Assembly (NCBI GenBank): GCA_963922205.1
Contig: CAWUHX010000096.1
Span: 1-64,000, forward strand
DNA length: 64,000 nucleotides
Direction: 5' to 3'
Source: Romanomermis culicivorax
Lineage: Eukaryota > Nematoda > Enoplea > Mermithida > Mermithidae
Position 1 is the first letter of the stretch. Each line of letters opens with the position of its first letter. The notes beneath the pieces are model-generated. The model saw nothing but the letters and a program-made list of their open reading frames with translations, searched no databases and was not told the DNA's origin. The position numbers and the translations under genes were made by a program. Shown piece after piece: positions 1-14,500 of the stretch.

Positions 1-16
1 CACACTCTATCAGATT
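1..16. other. Non-genomic leader, possible sample barcode
   Basis: These 16 bases precede the amplification primer and do not match the satellite that begins right after it. The length equals that of common long-read sample barcodes. I infer a barcode but cannot match it to a list from memory, so the identity stays open. It should not be read as genome sequence. Confidence 0.45.
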
Positions 17-41
17 AAGCAGTGGTATCAACGCAGAGTAC
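17..41 (+). other. Untrimmed SMART/template-switch type amplification primer
   Basis: The sequence starts AAGCAGTGGTATCAACGCAG and continues to GAGTAC. This is the widely used SMART PCR primer, also used as the adapter in PCR-amplified ultra-low-input long-read genomic libraries. Satellite sequence begins immediately afterwards at about base 42. The window's left edge is therefore a read or library end that was not trimmed, not a biological junction. It also suggests a small-bodied specimen with little DNA, which is an inference from the usual use of such libraries. Confidence 0.93.
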
Positions 42-3000
42 TCCACAAATTGATCAACAACCCAAAACGACATGACTCCTCCAGCAAATCATTAACAAAC
101 TACAACAGATCATAAAAGACCTTCAAATATCTCTTTCAGATAATTTCCTCTCCAACAATAGCCCAATAGTAATATATCCAGTTTTTAACACCTCCATGAC
201 CATTCAGACTACTTTATCATTCCATATCTCAAGAACTAATCAGACAATCGGCCTAAAACTCACCCTGATCAATAACCAACTACTAAACAATCTGAAAACG
301 CCTTTCCCATAACATCAAAAAATTTCTCTCTCATAATTCAGACTTAACAAAATGCCAATTACGCATCAAAATAACGATAACAGATTTGCATCACTACATG
401 ACTTAATCAACACCCAAAAACGACATGACTCCACCAGCAAATAATTGACAACTACAACTGATCAAAAAGACATTCAAATCTCTCTTTCAGATAATTTTCT
501 CTTCAACAGTAGCCCAAAAGTAATATATCAGGTTTTTAACACCTTTTTGAACATTCGGACTACTTTATCATTCCATATGTCAAGAACCATTCTGACAATC
601 GGCTTAAAACTCACCCTCATCAATAACCAACTACCAAAAAATCTGAAAACGCCTTTCCCATAACGTCAAAAATTTTTCTCTCATAATTCAGACTTTACAA
701 AATGCCAATTACACATCAAAATAGCGATAACAGATTTGCACCACTCCACAACTTAATCAACACTCCAAAACAACATGACTCCACCAGAAAATCATTGAAA
801 ACTACAGCAGATCAGAAAAGACCTCCAAATCTCTCTTTCAGATAATTTTCTCTTCAACAGTAGCCCAAAAGTAATATATCAAGTTTTTAATGTTTTTTGA
901 CCATTTGTACTACTTTATCATTCCATATCTCAAGAACTAATCTGACAATCGGCCCAAAACTTACCCTGATCAAAAAACAACAACCAAACAATCTGAAACG
1001 CCTTTCCCATAACGTCAAAAATTTTTTTCTCATAATATAGACTTCACAAAGTGCCAATTATGCATCAAAATAACCCTAACAGATTTGCACCCATTTAGGA
1101 CTCAACCAACACTGCAAAACGACATCACTCCATCAACAGATCATTAAAAACCTCAACAGATCAAAAAAGACCTTCAAATCTTTCTTTCAGATAATTTTCT
1201 CTTCAACAATAGTCCAATAGTAATATATCCAGTTTTTGAGGCCTTCTTGATCATTCAGACTACTTTATCATTCCATATCTCAAGAACTATTCTGACAATC
1301 GGCCTAAAACTCACCCTTATCAATAACCAACTACTAAACAATCGTAAAATGCTTTTCTCATAGCGTCCAAAATTTTTTTCCCCATAATTCAGACTCAACA
1401 AAATGCCAATTATGCATCAAGATAATGATAACACATTTGGACCATTTCCACAAATTGATCAACACCCCAAAACGACATGACTCCTCCAGCAAATCATTAA
1501 CAAACTACAACAGATCATAAAAGACCTTCAAATATCTCTTTCAGATAATTTCCTCTCCAACAATAGCCCAATAGTAATATATCCAGTTTTTAACACCTCC
1601 ATGACCATTCAGACTACTTTATCATTCCATATCTCAAGAACTAATCAGACAATCGGCCTAAAACTCACCCTGATCAATAACCAACTACTAAACAATCTGA
1701 AAACGCCTTTCCCATAACATCAAAAAATTTCTCTCTCATAATTCAGACTTAACAAAATGCCAATTACGCATCAAAATAACGATAACAGATTTGCATCACT
1801 CCACGACTTAATCAACACCCAAAAACGACATGACTCCACCAGCAAATCATTGACAACTACAACTGATCAAAAAAGACATTCAAATCTCTCTTTCAGATAA
1901 TTTTCTCTTCAACAGTAGCCAAAAGTAATATATCAGGTTTTTAACACCTTTTTGAACATTCGGACTACTTTATCATTCCATATCTCAAGAACCATTCTGA
2001 CAATCGGCTTAAAACTCACATTCATCAATAACCAACTACCAAAAAATCTGAAAACGCCTTTCCCATAACGTCAAAAATTTTTTCTCTCATAAGTCAGACT
2101 TAACAAAATGCCAATTACACATCAAAATAGCGATAACAGATTTGCACCACTCCACAACTTAATCAACACCCCAAAACAACATGACTCCACCAGAAAATCA
2201 TTCAAAACTACAACAGATCAGAAAAGACCTCCAAATCTCTCTTTCAGATAATTTTCTTTTCAACAGTAGCCCAAAAGTAATATATCAAGTTTTTAATGTT
2301 TTTTGACCATTTGTACTACTTTATCATTCCATATCTCAAGAACTAATCTGACAATCGGCCTAAAACTCACCCTGATCAAAAACCAACAACCAAACAATCT
2401 GAAAACGCCTTTCCCATAACGTCAAAAATTTTTTAGCTCATAACTCAGACTTAACAAAATGCTAATTATTCATTAAAATGATGATAACAGATTTGCATCA
2501 CTCCACCACTTAATCAACACCCCAAAACGACATGACTCCACCAGCAAATCATAAACAAACTACAATTGATCAGAAAAGACCTCCAAATCTCTCTTTCGGA
2601 TAATTTTCTCTTCAACAATAGCCCAATAGTAATATATCCGGTTTTTAAGGCCTTCATGACCATTCAGACTACTTTATCATTCCATATCTTCAGAACCATT
2701 CTGACAATCGGCCTAAAACTCACCCTCATCAATAACCAACTACCAAAGAATCTGAAAACGCCTTTCCCATAATGTCAAAAAATTTTTCCCTCATAACTCA
2801 GACTTAACAAAATGCTAATTTTGAATCAAAATAATGATAACAGATTTGCACCACTCCACAACTTAATCAACACCCAAAAACGACATGACTCCACCAGCAA
2901 ATCATTAACAAACTATAACAGATCAAAAAAGACATCCAAATCTCTCTTTCAGATAATTTTCTCTTCAACAATAGCCCAAAAGTAATATATCAGGTTTCTC

Positions 3001-6000
3001 ATGTTTTTTGACCATTTGTACTACTTTATTATTCCATAGCTCAAGAACCATTCTGACAATCGGCCTAAAACTCACCCTCATCAATAACCAACTACCGAAC
3101 AATCTGAAAACGCCTTTCCCATAACATCAAAAATTTTTTCCCTCATAACTCAGACTTAACAAAATGCTAATTATGCATCAAAATAATGATAACAGATTTG
3201 CACCACTCCACAACTTAATCAACACCCCAAAACGACATGAGTCCACCATCAAATCATTGACAAACTACAACAGATCAGAAAAGACCTCCAAATCTCTCTT
3301 TCAGATAATTTTCTCTTCAACAATAGCCCAATAGTAATATATCCGGTTTTTAACGCCTTCATGACCATTCAGACTACTTTATCATTCAATATCTCAAGCA
3401 CCATGCTGACAATCGGCCTAAAACTCACTCTCATCAATAACCAACTACCAAACAATCCGAAAACGCCTTTCCCATAACGTCAAAAATTTTTTTCTCATAA
3501 TTCAGACTTCACAAAGTTCCAATTATGCATCAAAATAACCCTAACAGATTTGCACCCATTTAGGACTCAACCAACACTGCAAAACGACATCACTCCATCA
3601 ACAGATCATTAAAAACCTCAACAGATCAAAAAAGACCTTCAAATCTTTCTTTCAGGTAATTTTCTCTTCAACAATAGTCCAATAGTAATATATCCAGTTT
3701 TTAAGGATCATTCAGACTACTTTATCATTCCATATCTCAAGAACTATTCTGACAATCGGCCTAAAACTCACCCTTATCAATAACCAACTACTAAACAATC
3801 GTAAAATGCTTTTCTCATAGCGTCCAAAATTTTTTTCCCCATAATTCAGACTCAACAAAATGCCAATTATGCATCAAGATAATGATAACACATTTGGACC
3901 ATTTCCACAAATTGATCAACACCCCAAAACGACATGACTCCTCCAGCAAATCATTAACAAACTACAACAGATCATAAAAGACCTTCAAATATCTCTTTCA
4001 GATAATTTCCTCTCCAACAATAGCCCAATAGTAATATATCCAGTTTTTAACACCTCCATGACCATTCAGACTACTTTATCATTCCATATCTCAAGAACTA
4101 ATCAGACAATCGGTCTAAAACTCACCCTCATCAATAACCAACTACCAAAAAATCTGAAAATGCCTTTCCCATAACGTCAAAAATTTTTTCTCTCATAATT
4201 CAGACTTAACAAAATGCCAATTACACATCAAAATAGTGATAACAGATTTGCACCACTCCACAACTTAATCAACACCCCAAAACAACATGACTCCACCAGA
4301 AAATCATTGAAAACTACAACAGATCAGAAAAAACCTCCAAATCTCTCTTTCAGATAATTTTCTCTTCAACAGTAGCCCAAAAGTAATATATCAAGTTTTT
4401 AATGTTTTTTGACCATTTGTACTACTTTATCATTCCATATCTCAAGAACTAATCTGACAATCGGCCTAAAACTCACCCTGATCAAAAACCAACAACCAAA
4501 CAATCTGAAAACGTCTTTCCCATAACCTCAAAAATTTTTTAGCTCATAACTCAGACTTAAAAAAATGCTAATTATTCATTAAAATAATGATAACAGATTT
4601 GCATCACTCCACCACTTAATCAACACCCCAAAACGACATGACTCCACCAGCAAATCCTAAACAAACTACAATTGATCAGAAAAGACCTCCAAATCTCTCT
4701 TTCGGATAATTTTCTCTTCAACAATAGCCCTATAGTAATGTATCCCGTTTTTAACGCCTTTATGACCATTCAGACTACTTTATCATTCCATATCTCAAGA
4801 ACCATTCTGACAATCGGCCTAAAACTCATCCTCATCAATAACCAACTATCAAACAATCTCAAAACACCTTTCCCATAAGGTCAAAAATTTTTTCCCCATA
4901 ATTCAGACTCAACAAAATGCCAATTATGCATCAAAATAACAATAACACATTTGGACCATTTCCACAACCTAATCAGCACCCCAAAACGGCATGACTCCAC
5001 CAGCAAATCATTAACAAACTATAACAGATCAAAAAATACCTCCAAATGTCTCTTTCAGATAATTTTCTCTCCAACATTAGCCCAATAGTAATATATCCAG
5101 TTTTTAACGCCTTTATGACCATTCAGACTACTTTATCATTCCATATCTCAAGAACCATTCTGACAATCAGCCTAAAACTCACCCTCATCAATAACGAACT
5201 ACCAAACAATCTCAAAACACCTTTCCCATAACGTCAAAAATTTTTTCCCCATAATTCAGACTCAACAAAATGCCAATTATGCATCAAAATAACGATAACA
5301 CATTTGGACCATTTCCACAAATTGATCAACACCCCAAAACGACATGACTCCTCCAGCAAATCATTAACAAACTACAACAGATCATAAAAGACCTTCAAAT
5401 ATCTCTTTCAGATAATTTCCTCTCCAACAATAGCCCAATAGTAATATATCAGGTTTTTAACACCTTTTTGAACATTCGGACTACTTTATCATTCCATATC
5501 TCAAGAACCATTCTGACAATCGGCTTAAAACTCACCCTCATCAATAACCAACTACCAAAAAATCTGAAAATGCCTTTCCCATAACATCAAAAATTTTTTC
5601 TCTCATAATTCAGACTTAACAAAATGCCAATTACACATCAAAATAGCGATAACAGATTTGCACCACTCCACAACTTAATCAACACCCCAAAACAACATGA
5701 CTCCACCAGAAAATCATTGAAAACTACAACAGATCAGAAAAGACCTCCAAATCTCTCTTTCAGATAATTTTCTCTTCAACAGTAGCCCAAAAGTAATATA
5801 TCAAGTTTTTAATGTTTTTTGACCATTTGTACTACTTTATCATTCCATATCTCAAGAACTAATCTGACAATCGGCCTAAAACTCATCCTGATCAAAAACC
5901 AACAACCAAACAATCTGAAAACGCCTTTCCCATAACGTCAAAAATTTTTTAGCTCATAACTCAGACTTAACAAAATGCTAATTATTCATTAAAATAATGA

Positions 6001-8179
6001 TAACAGATTTGCATCACTCCACCACTTAATCAACACCCCAAAACGACATGACTCCACCAGCAAATCATAAACAAACTACAATTGATCAGAAAAGACCTCC
6101 AAATCTCTCTTTCGGATAATTTTCTCTTCAACAATAGCCCAATAGTAATATATCCCGTTTTTAACGTCTTAATGACCATTCAGACTACTTTATCATTCCA
6201 TATCTCAAGAACCATTCTGACAATCGGCCTAAAACTCATCCTCATCAATAACCAACTACCAAACAATCTCAAAACACCTTTCCTATAAGGTCAAAAATTT
6301 TTTCCCCATAATTCAGACTCAACAAAATGCCAATTATGCATCAAAATAACAATAACACATTTGGACCATTTCCACAACCTAATCAGCACCCCAAAACGGC
6401 ATGACACCACCAGCAAATCATTAACAAACTATAACAGATCAAAAAATACCTCCAAATGTCTCTTTCAGATAATTTCCTCTTCAACAATAACCCAAAAGTA
6501 ATATATCAGGTTTCTCATGTTTTTTGACCATTTGTACTACTTTATCATTCCATATCTCAAGAACTAATCTGACAATCGGCCTAAAACTCACCCTGATTAA
6601 AAACCAACTACCAAACAATCTCAAAACTCCTTTCCCATAACGTCAAAAAATTTTTCCCATTAACTCAGACTTAACAAAATGCCAATAACGCATTAAAATA
6701 ATGATAACAGATTTGCATCACTCCACCACTTAATCAACACCCCAAAACGACATGACTTCACCAGCAAATCATAAACAAACTACAATGGATCAGAAAAGAC
6801 CTCCAAATCTCTCTTTCGGATAATTTTCTCTTCAACAATAGCCCAATAGTAATATATCCGGTTATTAACGCCTTTATGACCATTCAGACTACTTTATCAT
6901 TCCATATCTCAAGAACCATGCTGACAATCGGCCTAAAACCCACCCTCATCAATAACCAACTACCAAACAATCCGAAAACGCCTTTCCCATAACGTCAAAA
7001 ATTTTTTTTTCTCATAATTCAGACTTCACAAAGTGCCAATTATGCATCAAAATAACCCTAACAGATTTGCACCCATTTAGGACTCAACCAACACTGCAAA
7101 ACGACATCACTCCATCAACAGATCATTAAAAACCTCAACAGATCAAAAAAGACCTTCAAATCTTTCTTTCAGATAATTTCCTCTTCAACAATAGTCCAAT
7201 AGTAATATATCCAGTTTTCAAGGCCTTCTTGATCATTCAGACTACTTTATCATTCCACATCTCAAGAACTATTCTGACAATCGGCCTAAAACTCACCCTT
7301 ATCAATAACCAACTACTAAACAATCGTAAAATGCTTTTCTCATAGCGTCCAAAATTTTTTTCCCCATAATTCAGACTCAACAAAATGCCAATTATGCATC
7401 AAGATAATGATAACACATTTGGACCATTTCCACAAATTGATCAACACACCAAAACGACATGACTCCTCCAGCAAATCATTAACAAACTACAACAGATCAT
7501 AAAAGACCTTCAAATATCTCTTTCAGATAATTTCCTCTCCAACAATAGCCCAATAGTAATATATCCAGTTTTTAACACCTTCATAACCATTCAGACTAAA
7601 TTATCATTCCATATCTCAAGAACTAATCAGACAATCGGCCTAAAACTCACACTGATCAATAACCAACTACTAAACAATCTGAAAACGCCTTTCCCATAAC
7701 ATCAAAAAATTTCTCTCTCATAATTCAGACTTAACAAAATGCCAATTACCCATCAAAATAACGATAACAGATTTGCATCACTCCACGACTTAATCAACAC
7801 CCAAAAACGACATGACTCCGCCAGCAAATCATTGACAACTACAACTGATCAAAAAAGACATTCAAATCTCTCTTTCAGATAATTTTCTCTTCAACAGTAG
7901 CCCAAAAGTAATGTATCAGGTTTTTAACACCTTTTTGAACATTCGGACTACTTTATCATTCCATATCTCAAGAACCATCCTGACAATCAGCTTAAAACTC
8001 ACCCTCATCAATAACCAACTACCAAAAAATCTGAAAACGCCTTTCCCATAACGTCAAAAAATTTTTCCCTCATAACTCAGACTTAACAAAATGCCAATTA
8101 CGCATCAAAATAACGATAACAGATTTGCATCACTCCACCACTTAATCAACAGCCCAAAACGATATGACTCCACCAGATA

Positions 8180-10750
8180 ATCATTGAAAACTACAACAGA
8201 TCAGAAAAAACCTCCAAATCTCTCTTTCAGATAATTTTCTCTTCAACAGTAGCCCAAAAGTAATATATCAAGTTTTTAATGTTTTTTGACCATTTGTACT
8301 ACTTTATCATTCCATATCTCAAGAACTAATCTGACAATCGGCCTAAAACTCACCCTGATCAAAAACCAACAACCAAACAATCTGAAAACGTCTTTCCCAT
8401 AACCTCAAAAATTTTTTAGCTCATAACTCAGACTTAAAAAAATGCTAATTATTCATTAAAATAATGATAACAGATTTGCATCACTCCACCACTTAATCAA
8501 CACCCCAAAACGACATGACTCCACCAGCAAATCCTAAACAAACTACAATTGATCAGAAAAGACCTCCAAATCTCTCTTTCGGATAATTTTCTCTTCAACA
8601 ATAGCCCTATAGTAATGTATCCCGTTTTTAACGCCTTTATGACCATTCAGACTACTTTATCATTCCATATCTCAAGAACCATTCTGACAATCGGCCTAAA
8701 ACTCATCCTCATCAATAACCAACTATCAAACAATCTCAAAACACCTTTCCCATAAGGTCAAAAATTTTTTCCCCATAATTCAGACTCAACAAAATGCCAA
8801 TTATGCATCAAAGTAACAATAACACATTTGGACCATTTCCACAACCTAATCAGCACCCCAAAACGGCATGACTCCACCAGCAAATCATTAACAAACTATA
8901 ACAGATCAAAAAATACCTCCAAATGTCTCTTTCAGATAATTTTCTCTCCAACATTAGCCCAATAGTAATATATCCAGTTTTTAACGCCTTTATGACCATT
9001 CAGACTACTTTATCATTCCATATCTCAAGAACCATTCTGACAATCAGCCTAAAACTCACCCTCATCAATAACGAACTACCAAACAATCTCAAAACACCTT
9101 TCCCATAACGTCAAAAATTTTTTCCCCATAATTCAGACTCAACAAAATGCCAATTATGCATCAAAATAACGATAACACATTTGGACCATTTCCACAAATT
9201 GATCAACACCCCAAAACGACATGACTCCTCCAGCAAATCATTAACAAACTACAACAGATCATAAAAGACCTTCAAATATCTCTTTCAGATAATTTCCTCT
9301 CCAACAATAGCCCAATAGTAATATATCCAGTTTTTAACACCTCCATGACCATTCAGACTACTTTATCATTCCATATCTCAAGAACTAATCAGACAATCGG
9401 TCTAAAACTCACCCTCATCAATAACCAACTACCAAAAAATCTGAAAATGCCTTTCCCATAACGTCAAAAATTTTTTCTCTCATAATTCAGACTTAACAAA
9501 ATGCCAATTACACATCAAAATAGTGATAACAGATTTGCACCACTCCACAACTTAATCAACACCCCAAAACAACATGACTCCACCAGAAAATCATTGAAAA
9601 CTACAACAGATCAGAAAAAACCTCCAAATCTCTCTTTCAGATAATTTTCTCTTCAACAGTAGCCCAAAAGTAATATATCAAGTTTTTAATGTTTTTTGAC
9701 CATTTGTACTACTTTATCATTCCATATCTCAAGAACTAATCTGACAATCGGCCTAAAACTCACCCTGATCAAAAACCAACAACCAAACAATCTGAAAACG
9801 TCTTTCTCATAACCTCAAAAATTTTTTAGCTCATAACTCAGACTTAAAAAAATGCTAATTATTCATTAAAATAATGATAACAGATTTGCATCACTCCACC
9901 ACTTAATCAACACCCCAAAACGACATGACTCCACCAGCAAATCCTAAACAAACTACAATTGATCAGAAAAGACCTCCAAATCTCTCTTTCGGATAATTTT
10001 CTCTTCAACAATAGCCCTATAGTAATGTATCCCGTTTTTAACGCCTTTATGACCATTCAGACTACTTTATCATTCCATATCTCAAGAACCATTCTGACAA
10101 TCGGCCTAAAACTCATCCTCATCAATAACCAACTATCAAACAATCTCAAAACACCTTTCCCATAAGGTCAAAAATTTTTTCCCCATAATTCAGACTCAAC
10201 AAAATGCCAATTATGCATCAAAATAACAATAACACATTTGGACCATTTCCACAACCTAATCAGCACCCCAAAACGGCATGACTCCACCAGCAAATCATTA
10301 ACAAACTATAACAGATCAAAAAATACCTCCAAATGTCTCTTTCAGATAATTTTCTCTCCAACATTAGCCCAATAGTAATATATCCAGTTTTTAACGCCTT
10401 TATGACCATTCAGACTACTTTATCATTCCATATCTCAAGAACCATTCTGACAATCAGCCTAAAACTCACCCTCATCAATAACGAACTACCAAACAATCTC
10501 AAAACACCTTTCCCATAACGTCAAAAATTGTTTCCCCATAATTCAGACTCAACAAAATGCCAATTATGCATCAAAATAACGATAACACATTTGGACCATT
10601 TCCACAAATTGATCAACACCCCAAAACGACATGACTCCTCCAGCAAATCATTAACAAACTACAACAGATCATAAAAGACCTTCAAATATCTCTTTCAGAT
10701 AATTTCCTCTCCAACAATAGCCCAATAGTAATATATCCAGTTTTTAACAC
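8180..10750 (+). repeat. Overlapping block duplication inside the satellite, 1,410-bp offset
   Basis: The segment from about 8180 to 9340 reappears at about 9590-10750, shifted by 1,410 bp (four monomers) and nearly identical. Private variants such as the AACCTCAAAA start at 8401 recur at 9811. The same block also occurs near 4524, an offset of 3,877 bp (eleven monomers). Beyond 10750 the copy switches to the sequence seen at 7578-8170, an offset of 3,173 bp (nine monomers), marked by the shared CTTCATAACC variant. This mosaic indicates repeated unequal exchange. Confidence 0.8.
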
Positions 10751-11569
10751 CTTCATAACCATTCAGACTAAATTATCATTCCATATCTCAAGAACTAATC
10801 AGACAATCGGCCTAAAACTCACACTGATCAATAACCAACTACTAAACAATCTGAAAACGCCTTTCCCATAACATCAAAAAATTTCTCTCTCATAATTCAG
10901 ACTTAACAAAATGCCAATTACCCATCAAAATAACGATAACAGATTTGCATCACTCCACGACTTAATCAACACCCAAAAACGACATGACTCCGCCAGCAAA
11001 TCATTGACAACTACAACTGATCAAAAAAGACATTCAAATCTCTCTTTCAGATAATTTTCTCTTCAACAGTAGCCCAAAAGTAATGTATCAGGTTTTTAAC
11101 ACCTTTTTGAACATTCGGACTACTTTATCATTCCATATCTCAAGAACCATCCTGACAATCAGCTTAAAACTCACCCTCATCAATAACCAACTACCAAAAA
11201 ATCTGAAAACGCCTTTCCCATAACGTCAAAAAATTTTTCCCTCATAACTCAGACTTAACAAAATGCCAATTACGCATCAAAATAACGATAACAGATTTGC
11301 ATCACTCCACCACTTAATCAACACCCCAAAACGATATGACTCCACCAGATAATCATTAACAAACTACAACATATCAAAATAGACCTCCAAATGTCTCTTT
11401 CAGATAATTTCCTCTTCAACAATAGCCCAAAAGTAATATATCAGGTTTCTTATGTTTTTTGACCATTTGTACTACTTTATCATTCCATATCTCAAGAACC
11501 ATTCTGACAATCAGCCTAAAACTCACCCTCATCAATAACCAACTACCAAACAATCTCAAAACACCTTTC

Positions 11570-14500
11570 CCATAACGTCAAAAATTTTTTCCCCATAATT
11601 CAGACTCAACAAAATGCCAATTATGCATCAAAATAACGATAACACATTTGGACCATTTCCACAACTTAATCAACACCCCAAAACGGCATGACTCCACCAG
11701 CAAATCATTAACAATCTATAACAGATCAAAAAAGACCTCCAAATGTGTCTTTCAGATAATTTCCTCTTCAACAATAGCCCAAAAGTAATATATCAGGTTT
11801 CTCATGTTTTTTGACCATTTGTACTACTTTATCATTCCATATCTCAAGAACTAATCTGAAAATCGGCCTAAAACTCACCCTGATTTAAAACCAACTACCA
11901 AACAATCTCAAAACGCCTTTCCCATAACGTCAAAAAATTTTTCCCATTAACTCAGACTTAACAAAATGCCAATTACGCATCAAAATAATGATAACAGATT
12001 TGCATCACTCCACCACTTAATCAACACCCCAAAACGACATGACTCCACCAGCAAATCATTAACAAACTATAACAGATCAAAAAAGACATCCAAATCTCTC
12101 TTTCAGATAATTTTCTCTTCAACAATAGCACAAAAGTAATATATCAGGTTTCTTATGTTTTTTGACCATTTGTACTACTTTATCATTCCATATCTCAAGA
12201 ACCAATCTAACAATCGGCCTAAAACTCACTCTCATCAATAACCAACTACCAAACAATCTGAAAACGCCTTTCGCATAACGTCAGAAATTTTTTCCCTCAT
12301 AACTCAGACTTAACAAAATGCTAATTATGCATTAAAATAATGATAACAGATTTGCATCACTCCACCACTTAATCAACACCCCAAAACGACTTGACTCCAC
12401 CAGCAAATCATAAACAAACTATAACAGATCAAAAAAGGCCTCCAAATGTCTCTTTCAGATAATTTCCTCTTCAACAATAGCCCAAAAGTAATATATCAGG
12501 TTTCTTATGTTTTTTGACCATTTGTACTACTTTATCATTCCATATCTCAAGAACCAATCTGACAATCGGCCTAAAACTCACTCTCATCAATAACCAACTA
12601 CCAAACAATCTGAAAACGCCTTTCCCATAACGTCAAAAATTTTTTCCCTCATAACTCAGACTTAACAAAATGCTAATTATGCATTAAAATAATGATAACA
12701 GATTTGCATCACTCCATCACGTAATCAACACCCCAAAACGACATGACTCCACCAGCAAATCATAAACAAACTACAATTGATCAGAAAAGACCTCCAAATC
12801 TCTCTTTCGGATAATTTTCTCTTCAACAATAGTCCAATAGTAATATATCCCGTTTTTAACGCCTTTATGACCATTCAGACTACTTTATCATTCCATATCT
12901 CAAGAACCATTCTGACAATCGGCCTAAAACTCACTCTCATCAATAACCAACTACCAAACAATCTCAAAACACCTTTCCCATAACGTCAAAATTTTTTGCC
13001 CTCATAACTCAGACTTAACAAAATGCTAATTATGCATCAAAATAAAGATAATAGATTTGCACTTCTCCACAACTTAATCAACACCCCAAAACAACATGAC
13101 TCCACCAGCAAATCATTGAAAACTACAACAGATCAGAAAAGACCTCCAAATCTCTCTTTCAGATAATTTTCTCTTCAACAGTAGCCCAAAAGTAATATAT
13201 CAAGTTTTTAAAGTTTTTTGACCATTTGTACTACTTTATCATTCCATATCTCAAGAACTAATCTGACAATCGGCCTAAAACTCACCCTGATCAAAAACCA
13301 ACTACCAAACAATCTGAAAACGCTATTCCCATAACGTCAAAAATTTTTTCTCTCATAATTCAGAGTTAAAAAAATGCCAATTACACATCAAAATAAGGAT
13401 AACAGATTTGCACCACTCCACAACTTAATCAACACTCAAAAACGACATGACTCCACCAGCCAATCATTAACAAACTATAACAGATCAAAAAAGACATCCA
13501 AATCTCTCTTTCAGATAATTTTCTCTTCAACAATAGCACAAAAGTAATATATCAGGTTTCTTATGTTTTTTGACCATTTGTACTACTTTATCATTCCATA
13601 TCTCAAGAACCAATCTGACAATCGGCCTAAAACTCACTCTCATCAATAACCAACTACCAAACAATATGAAAACGCCTTTCCTATAACGTCAAAAATTTTT
13701 TCCCTCATAACTCAGACTTAACAAAATGCTAATTATGCATTAAAATAATGATAACAGATTTGCATCACTCCACCACTTAATCAACACCCCAAAACGACAT
13801 GACTCCACCAGCAAATCATAAACAAACTACAACTGATCAGAAAAGACCTCCAAATCTCTCTTTCGGATAATTTTCTCTTCAACAATAGCCCAATAGTAAT
13901 ATATCCTGTTTTTAATGCCTTTATGACCATTCAGACTACTTTATCATTCCATATCTCAAGAACCATTCTGACAATCGGCCTAAAACTCACCCTCATCAAT
14001 AACCAACTACCAAACAATCCGAAAACGCCTTTCCCATAACGTCAAAAATTTTTTCTCTCATAATTCAGAGTTAACAAAATGCCAATTACGCATCAAAATA
14101 AGGATAACAGATTTGCATCACTCCACTACTTAATCAACATCCAAAAACGACATGACTCCACCAGCAAATCATCAACAAACTATAACAGATCAAAAAAGAC
14201 ATCCAAATCTCTCTTTCAGATAATTTTCTCTTCAACAATAGCGCAAAAGTAATATATCAAGTTTTTAATGTTTTTTGACCATTTGTACTACTTTATCATT
14301 CCATATCTCAAGAACTAATCTGACAATCGGCCTAAAACTTACCCTGATCAATAACCAACTACTAAACAATCTGAAAATGCTTTGCTCATAGCGTCCAAGA
14401 TTTTTTTCAGAATTATTTAGACTCAACAAAATGCTAATTATGCATCAAAATAACGATAACACATTTGAACCATTTCCACAAATTAATCAACACCCCAAAA

